A DNA stretch of 47,853 nt. Origin: a bacterium. GTDB taxonomy: Bacteria; Verrucomicrobiota; Verrucomicrobiia; Limisphaerales; J093. The notes beneath the pieces are model-generated. The model had not been told where the DNA came from. It made no database searches and saw only the letters and a list, made by a program, of their open reading frames with translations. Below are positions 43,757 through 47,853 of this stretch, piece after piece. The position numbers and the translations under genes are program-made. Position 1 is the first letter of the stretch. Each line of letters opens with the position of its first letter. The stretch lies in assembly GCA_021823625.1 (NCBI GenBank), contig JAKANS010000021.1:1-47853 (forward strand), read 5' to 3'.

Positions 43757-44750
43757 AGCTTTCACAGTGGGAATTGGTGTGGGAAGGTAGGGGCATGAAA
43801 GCCATCCCAGTCACCGTGCGCGAACGCAGCCTCAAACTCTACGAGCAGGGCAAAGGCACCCGTGAGATCGCCTCCAGCTTTGGCTACTGCGTGGCGGCCG
43901 TGCGCCGGGTGCGCCAGCACTTCAAGGAACGTGGCACGTTGGAGCCGCAAACCCACCGCTGCGGACGCAAAACACTTTTGACCGAAGCCCGCCAGGCCCG
44001 CTTGGAACAACTGCTGGCCCGGCGGCCGGACGCCACGCTGGCAGAGTTGGGGGCGCAGTTTAGCCGCCCCACCTCCACCTTGGACTTGTGGCTTGCCCGG
44101 CTGGGCTGGAGCTGTAAAAAAAACGCGGCCCGCCGCCGAGCAGTCGCGGCCCGCCGTGGCGGAGCAAAGCAAGCAATGGCCGCAACGGCGGGCGGGCGGG
44201 CCCGCCCCCCGGCTGGTGTTCGCGGATGAAAGTGGGGCGAACACCCAAATGACCCGGCGCTACGGACGCAGTCCGCTGGGCCAACGGCTGGTCTGTTCCG
44301 TGCCGCAGGGGCATTACCAGACGACCACACGCTGATTGCCGCCGTGAGCTTACAGGGGCCGCAAGCCCCGGGGCTCTTTGACGGGCCGATGGAGGGCGAG
44401 TTGTTCCTGGCTTGGGTGAAAGCCGGACTGGTGCCGGGGTTGCGCCGTGACGACAGGGTCATCTTGGACAACCTGGCGACGCACAAGGTGGCAGGCGTCC
44501 GGGAGGCCATTGAGGCCGCCGGGGCGCGGTTGGAGTATCTACCGCCGTATTCGCCGGACTTCAATCCCATTGAGCCGATGTGGCGCAAGGTGAAGCCGGC
44601 ACTCAAAAGCCGGGAACCCCGCACGGCCCGCCAGATGGTAAAGGCTGCGGGAGCCGCCTTCGCCACCGTTACCGCGGAGGACTGTCGGGGGTTCTTTTTA
44701 AGCGCTGGATACGCTATATGATTTCAGTGCCGTCCCACAGGAAACATGCT
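43757..44750 (+). mobile_element. IS630-type insertion sequence, probably inactive
   Basis: The element contains the transposase gene at 43795-44721. Possible terminal inverted repeats are TTTCACAGTGGGA near 43761-43773 and, reading inward from the right, TTTCCTGTGGGA near 44733-44744. They are imperfect, and no TA target duplication was confirmed, so the boundaries are approximate. It lies between the LamG gene and the lower-GC accessory stretch. Confidence 0.6.
43795..44721 (+). pseudogene. IS630-family transposase split over three reading frames
   Basis: The N-terminal part (MKAIPVTVRERSLKLYEQGK, helix-turn-helix GTREIASSFGYCVAAVRRV) runs to the A8 tract at about 44117, after LGWSCKK. The middle continues one frame over (KKTRPAAEQSRPAVAEQSKQ; first catalytic Asp in VFADESGA) to GHYQTTT near 44330. 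The last part is back in the first frame (IAAVSLQGPQAPGLFDGPME; second Asp in VILDNLATHKV; Glu in SPDFNPIEPMW). All DDE residues survive. One base fewer in the A8 tract and one indel near 44330 restore a normal protein. The A8 tract is also a classical slippage site used by some IS630 elements, but the second shift has no such site, so a decayed copy or consensus errors are likelier. Confidence 0.8.
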
Positions 44751-44890
44751 CAAAACCACTGATTTCATTGGCGATTTGAAAAGGGGCTGGCGTTTTAACC
44801 GGCACACTCCGTCCCATAGCGTCCGGAGTTGTCAGAAAGCTCTGCTTTTCGATGGTTTTCATGCGTTTTCTGTGGGATGACTGTGAATTG
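44724..44890. repeat. Imperfect inverted repeat pair beside the IS630 element
   Basis: Reading the minus strand at 44750-44721 gives ATGTTTCCTGTGGGACGG, and the plus strand at 44861-44880 gives ATGCGTTTTCTGTGGGATG. The two arms face each other about 110 bases apart and resemble the outer end of the adjacent IS630 element. This could be a remnant of a second insertion or a small non-autonomous derivative. The intervening DNA shows no gene. Confidence 0.35.
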
Positions 44891-44919
44891 TTTTCATGGT
44901 TCCGGCTCCTTCTGCGTCA

Positions 44920-45579
44920 TTACCGACCGCTTTCAATTGCTGAGATGGCTTCACTCGCGCACTCGCGGACGCTCTTGTCATTGTCCTGCTTTGCTCGGTT
45001 CAAGGCGGGAAGGGCAGATTGCGCACGTGGACCAAGCTGCCCCAAGGCGCGGCATGCGTTGATCTTCACCAATCCGTCACTGTCTTGGAGAAACAACGCG
45101 ATTTTCGAGATGTGGTCGCCGCTTTCTCCGCAGATGGAGACGATTGCCGCTCGGCCCCAAGGCTCAAAGTTGCGCCATCCCGTGTGGGACTTTCCATTTT
45201 CTTGGGCCGTTGCCACAGCAGTCTGCAGCGCAGGAAGAGCCTCCTTGGCATCAGGGCCGATCTTATACAGGGATTGGGCAGCCCAGACGTTGACGAAGAA
45301 CACGCTGCCGTCGTTCACGTCCTTGCTCAAGCCATCAACCGCGAGCGATCCGGCACGAGTGAGAGCGGCACTCGCCGCCGCGCATTTCTGAACATTCCTG
45401 AACCCTCGCAAGTCTCGTCTCCACTCACGCAGTTTCTTTCCTTCCCACACCGTCTCATCATTTTGTGCTGGCGGAACGCGGGCGGACATCGGGGTGTCAC
45501 TGCACGAGGAAAGGAGAAGTGCAGCGCAAATCCCGAAAACGAAACCCGCGAAACAAATCGGTTTCTTTGCATCTTTCAT
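44920..45579 (-). CDS. HEAT-repeat-like lipoprotein
   Basis: A 219-residue lipoprotein (signal FVFGICAALLLSSC, lipid-modified Cys26). The mature part reads as HEAT/PBS-type helical repeats: VWAAQSLYKIGPDAKEALPA, GRAAIVSICGESGDHISKIA, KINACRALGQLGPRAQSALPAL, DKSVRECASEAISAIESG. Such repeats are protein-binding scaffolds; the partner is unknown. ATG at 45579 was chosen because the lipoprotein signal begins within nine residues; the longer frame starts inside repeats. GC content is visibly lower than in the surrounding genes, suggesting a different origin. Two operator-like inverted repeats lie 60-150 bases upstream. Confidence 0.78.
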   Translation of the reverse strand: MKDAKKPICFAGFVFGICAALLLSSCSDTPMSARVPPAQNDETVWEGKKLREWRRDLRGFRNVQKCAAASAALTRAGSLAVDGLSKDVNDGSVFFVNVWAAQSLYKIGPDAKEALPALQTAVATAQENGKSHTGWRNFEPWGRAAIVSICGESGDHISKIALFLQDSDGLVKINACRALGQLGPRAQSALPALNRAKQDNDKSVRECASEAISAIESGR

Positions 45580-45640
45580 GTGTTTGCTCGTGTCTGGCGA
45601 ACAGGTAATAACCGACTTGTCGTATAGCACGGGTTTTCCG

Positions 45641-45725
45641 GTGATAAACCGCAAAAATGGCTCTCTCGTGCGGTTTAGCAAGAGAACGGGTCCGTGATAA
45701 AACGCAAAACCGTGCGGTTTATCAC
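45641..45725. promoter_or_regulatory. Two tandem inverted-repeat elements (GTGATAAAnCGCA half-sites)
   Basis: Four related half-sites occur in 85 bases: GTGATAAACCGCA at 45641-45653, its inverted partner TGCGGTTTAGCA at 45669-45680, GTGATAAAACGCA at 45694-45706 and its inverted partner TGCGGTTTATCAC at 45713-45725. The two pairs have different spacers (15 and 6 bases), so each can form a hairpin or bind a dimeric protein. They lie upstream of the HEAT-like lipoprotein gene in a 360-base non-coding stretch (45580-45940) where nothing else was recognised. Confidence 0.6.
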
Positions 45726-45940
45726 CCCTGAATCCTGGATGGGAGGCTTGCATTTACAGGCGAAGATGAATAGGGTTCCTCCTGTTTAGCAAGCAAAATA
45801 TTCGGCAAAAATGCCGCGCGCTACGCAATAATCATCCTTGAATGTGGCCTGGCATCCGCTATCAATCGCTGCTGAACCATTCACCTACTCCAGAAGCGCT
45901 CTGCCGGGGGCGCAATGAGGGGTAACAGAGGAAAAAAAAC

Positions 45941-46637
45941 ATGAATGCAAGGCAGGAAACCAAGTTCTCCATGTACCTGGCCGTCCAGGCCGTACTCGAT
46001 CGCCACACCATCACCTGGCAGGGCTTGAAGGCCTTCGCCGATGGCGTGGTAGAGTTCAAACAGCAGGTCGCGGTCGTCAACGACACGGCCCGCGCGCAAG
46101 GCGCGGCCGGCGGCTCGGGGGAACAGAAACGGATCGCCCGACAGACCCTGGCGACCGCGGCCAGCAAGCTGGGCAAGGCCCTGCTCGTTTACGCGCGCCA
46201 GACCGGTGACACTTCGCTGGCACGGCAGGTGGACCAATCGCCGTCCGATCTCCTGGCGTTGCGGGACACCGACTGCGCCCGCGCCGCGGCCCAGATCGTT
46301 GGGGCCGCCCGCACGCAGCTCGCCGCGCTGGCCGACTACGGGTGTGAACGAGGCGCGCGTCAACGGGGTGGCCGAAGCGCTGACGGCCTACGAAGTGCTG
46401 ATTTCCAAGCCGCGCACCGATAAAGCCGTTTCGCGCAACGCGACCCGGGCGATGGACGCGGCCTTCGCGGCGGCGGACCAGGTTCTGGCCAACGTGCTCG
46501 ACAACCTGGCGTCGAGCCTGGAAGACACCGCGCCCGAGTTCGTGCGCGAATACGAGACGGCGCGCCGCCTGGCCGGCGCTGACCGCGCGGCCGAGAAACC
46601 AGCAGCCATTACCGAACCGGCTCCGGCCAAGACCTGA
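45941..46637 (+). pseudogene. Helical protein of unknown function with a single-base frameshift
   Basis: The start ATG at 45941 has AGAGGA eight bases upstream. The first frame (MNARQETKFSMYLAVQAVLD to AALADYG) goes off frame at the GGG of 46340-46342; the continuation in the next frame is VNEARVNGVAEALTAYEVLI to TEPAPAKT. Dropping one G gives one protein of about 231 residues, almost entirely alpha-helical and Ala-rich, with an Ala/Pro tail. No family was recognised with confidence. It is the only plus-strand gene between the HEAT-like gene and the RAYT. The smooth join suggests a very recent mutation or a consensus error. Confidence 0.7.
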
Positions 46638-46725
46638 GCGAGGCAGGGCGGCGTCCCTGCGAGCCGGGCCTGCACTGCATACCGACGAGACCGCGGACAA
46701 GCCTGCGGGCAGGCGGCAATATTCC

Positions 46726-46752
46726 CTCTCCGCTCCCGGCGGGAGCGGAGAG
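46726..46752 (+). terminator. Perfect 12-base hairpin
   Basis: CTCTCCGCTCCC, loop GGC, GGGAGCGGAGAG. It lies about 90 bases after the frameshifted helical gene and before the first REP-like repeat. No T-tract follows, so it may be part of the REP-rich region rather than an intrinsic terminator. Confidence 0.45.
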
Positions 46753-46784
46753 TCTGGCATGGGGGGCAATGCAGGCCGGCGTGC

Positions 46785-47546
46785 TTATGTAGTGCAGGCG
46801 TCCCCGCCTGCGAGTTCTGGCGGCGTCCCGCCGCAAGTTGGTGATCTTGAGACAGAATCATCTTCGTGCACCGGGACGGTGCCGGAACCCGCAGCCGAGG
46901 ACGGCTGCGCTATATGAGCGCTGCTCCACGGCCACAGGCGGGCCTCAGCACACAATCCCGCGTTCACGGGATTCATGAGTGTGTAGTGGCAACAGCGGTG
47001 CGAATCATCGTCGTCTCGAATCAGGTGATCGTAAGATTCGCTCTGCTAGAAGGGAACGACCTTCTCCGACAGCAGCTTGTTGATTTCATGCGCGGTGAAG
47101 GATTTCCAACTGTGGAGGATTTCGCTCAAGGTATGGGGCGGCTTGGGCTGGACTACGGCATGCACATGATTGGGCATGACCACCCATGACCGAAGCTCGT
47201 AGCGCTCCCGGTCGAAGAATTTCAACGCGCCAGTAACCACATCGGCGCAAGCCGGTCGGCGCAGATGACAATCCCCATGACTGCAATCGAGGTAGCGATC
47301 CACGCGATCAGAGTACCAGCGGAACAAATCCTCCTGCTCATGCCACGTAAGCGGGCGCCTGGCAGCCAGTGCGTGGCCAATAATCGCCTCGCGTTCTTGT
47401 TTGAAGCGCAGCAGAACCTCGCGCGGGAGAGTGCCTGCCTGCCGGAACGTGACAAAGTATGTGCCACCTTCGCGTTTCAGATGCGGAAGTACACCCCGCG
47501 AATGAAATCCCGCGGCAAGGTGGTTTGGCCCTGGCTCGTCAGACAT
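46785..47546 (-). pseudogene. REP-associated tyrosine transposase (RAYT, Y1/HUH family) interrupted by TAG
   Basis: From ATG 47546 the protein reads FHSRGVLPHLKREGGTYFVT, then the HUH motif in RSWVVMPNHVHAVVQP, then HSWKSFTAHEINKLL and ends at SEKVVPF followed by TAG at 47046-47048. The frame continues without a shift as QSESYDHLIRDDD and MNPVNAGLCAEARLWPWSSA, the standard C-terminal end of RAYTs. The usual sequence here is PFWQ, so TGG has become TAG. The stop falls before the catalytic Tyr (ESYDHLIRD), so the truncated product should be inactive. RAYTs mobilise REP palindromes; this one is flanked by two direct REP-like repeats. The frame could be extended upstream to 47816, but that part is repeat sequence. 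Confidence 0.85.
46788..46910 (+). repeat. REP-like repeat, copy 1 (3' side of the RAYT)
   Basis: It contains the hairpins GCAGGCGTCCCCGCCTGC and GGCGGCGTCCCGCCGC, followed by a shared GGGACGGTGC and AACCCGCAGCCGAGGACG. The same order of elements recurs in the same orientation at 47547-47655. The 3' end of the RAYT frame runs into it. Confidence 0.7.
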
Positions 47547-47655
47547 GACCGTACCGCAGGCGTCCGCGCCTGCGAGTTGCAGCGGCGTCTCGCCGCCAGT
47601 TCTTGGTCCACGCATCGGGACAGTGCTCCAACCCGCAGCCGAGGACGCATGTCCG
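47547..47655 (+). repeat. REP-like repeat, copy 2 (5' side of the RAYT)
   Basis: Direct imperfect copy of 46788-46910: GCAGGCGTCCGCGCCTGC, GCGGCGTCTCGCCGC, GGGACAGTGC and AACCCGCAGCCGAGGACG in the same order. It lies immediately upstream of the RAYT start, giving the REP-transposase-REP arrangement known for RAYT loci. From here to the right terminal repeat (47656-47757) no gene was seen. Confidence 0.7.
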
Positions 47656-47757
47656 CCAACGTGCCTAGCCCGGCCTCCGCTATTCGACTGAGAAAACGAT
47701 GATTTTCCGGGGGTTCCGCTTCGCAAGTTGTTGGTAATGTGGCGGCGGGTTTTCAAA

Positions 47758-47853
47758 TCGGTGTCGTCCCAATAGCCCCGTGATTCGAGATATTCGGAAG
47801 GTTTTTCCGAAGGCATCGAGGCGCGTCAACGAAAACGACTTTAAGACTTTTTG
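47758..47853 (-). repeat. Right copy of the 96-base terminal inverted repeat
   Basis: Exact reverse complement of 7-102, ending on the last base of the window. The hairpin core is TTCGGAAGGTTTTTCCGAA. The inner junction here differs from the left one, so the repeats sit in two different contexts. Confidence 0.85.

Noticed and set aside
26341..47546. Reassignment of TAG as a sense codon
   Set aside because: TAG ends the TPR/FG-GAP gene at 13766, just before the next start, and the decahaem gene at 19818, so it acts as an ordinary stop in this genome.
1..47853. Complete linear replicon with telomere-like ends
   Set aside because: There are no replication, partition or telomere-resolution genes, the repeats are short, and an assembly break explains them better.
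1..47853. CRISPR arrays, tRNA or rRNA genes, prophage
   Set aside because: No regularly spaced short repeats, no cloverleaf-like gene with a recognisable T-loop and no phage structural or packaging protein was seen on reading both strands.

Overview
The window reads as a piece of a high-GC bacterial chromosome from the PVC superphylum, most likely Verrucomicrobiota (Limisphaerales/Pedosphaera type). The call rests on family content: a PVC-type haem-binding CxxCH dehydrogenase-like protein, two CRTAC1/ASPIC-UnbV proteins, a five-LamG exported protein, a pilin-like protein with the signal [20 protein letters not shown], an S46 peptidase and an isochorismatase-ThuA fusion. No rRNA, tRNA, CRISPR array or replication gene was recognised. 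The two ends carry the same 96-base hairpin-containing sequence in inverted orientation, most simply explained by the assembly stopping at a dispersed repeat.

Region 1 (0.4-8.2 kb, all minus) is a tightly packed array of eleven genes, most joined by ATGA stop/start overlaps: a frameshifted NifX-like gene, a His-tailed NifX-like gene, a small anchored protein, an FtsX/MacB-type permease, its ATPase, a polytopic membrane protein with CC and CPFC motifs, a NosL-like lipoprotein, another membrane protein, a second His-tailed NifX-like gene, a thioredoxin (WCGQC) and a PAS-sigma54 activator with an intact GAFTGA loop. It looks like a metal- or metallocofactor-handling system; neither nosZ nor nif structural genes are present.

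Region 2 (8.6-14.8 kb, plus) holds a CRTAC1 lipoprotein, a giant TPR/FG-GAP lipoprotein and a nitrilase-family hydrolase. Region 3 (14.9-28.7 kb, minus) is an exported redox cluster: a Rid-family gene with an in-frame TAG, an HzsA-related propeller cytochrome, a second CRTAC1 protein, a decahaem cytochrome/beta-propeller fusion, a regulator-type propeller, two solute-binding proteins with no permease, and a C_GCAxxG_C_C protein. It is preceded by a second PAS activator with a Cys-rich PAS and a GAFTDA loop.

Region 4 (29.0-32.6 kb, plus) encodes a PaaI-like thioesterase, an MBL-fold hydrolase and an S46 peptidase. Region 5 (32.8-38.4 kb, minus) encodes a sugar-phosphate isomerase-like protein, the isochorismatase-ThuA fusion and the PVC CxxCH protein, resembling PVC carbohydrate-oxidation sets. 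Region 6 (38.8-43.7 kb, minus) has the pilin-like and LamG surface proteins.

Region 7 (43.7-47.85 kb) is accessory and decaying: an IS630-type transposase split over three frames, a HEAT-like lipoprotein of lower GC with two operator-like inverted repeats upstream, a frameshifted helical protein, and a REP-associated tyrosine transposase (RAYT) interrupted by TAG and flanked by direct REP-like repeats. Five genes in the window carry a lesion (three with frameshifts, two with in-frame TAG), so consensus errors should be excluded before biology is inferred.
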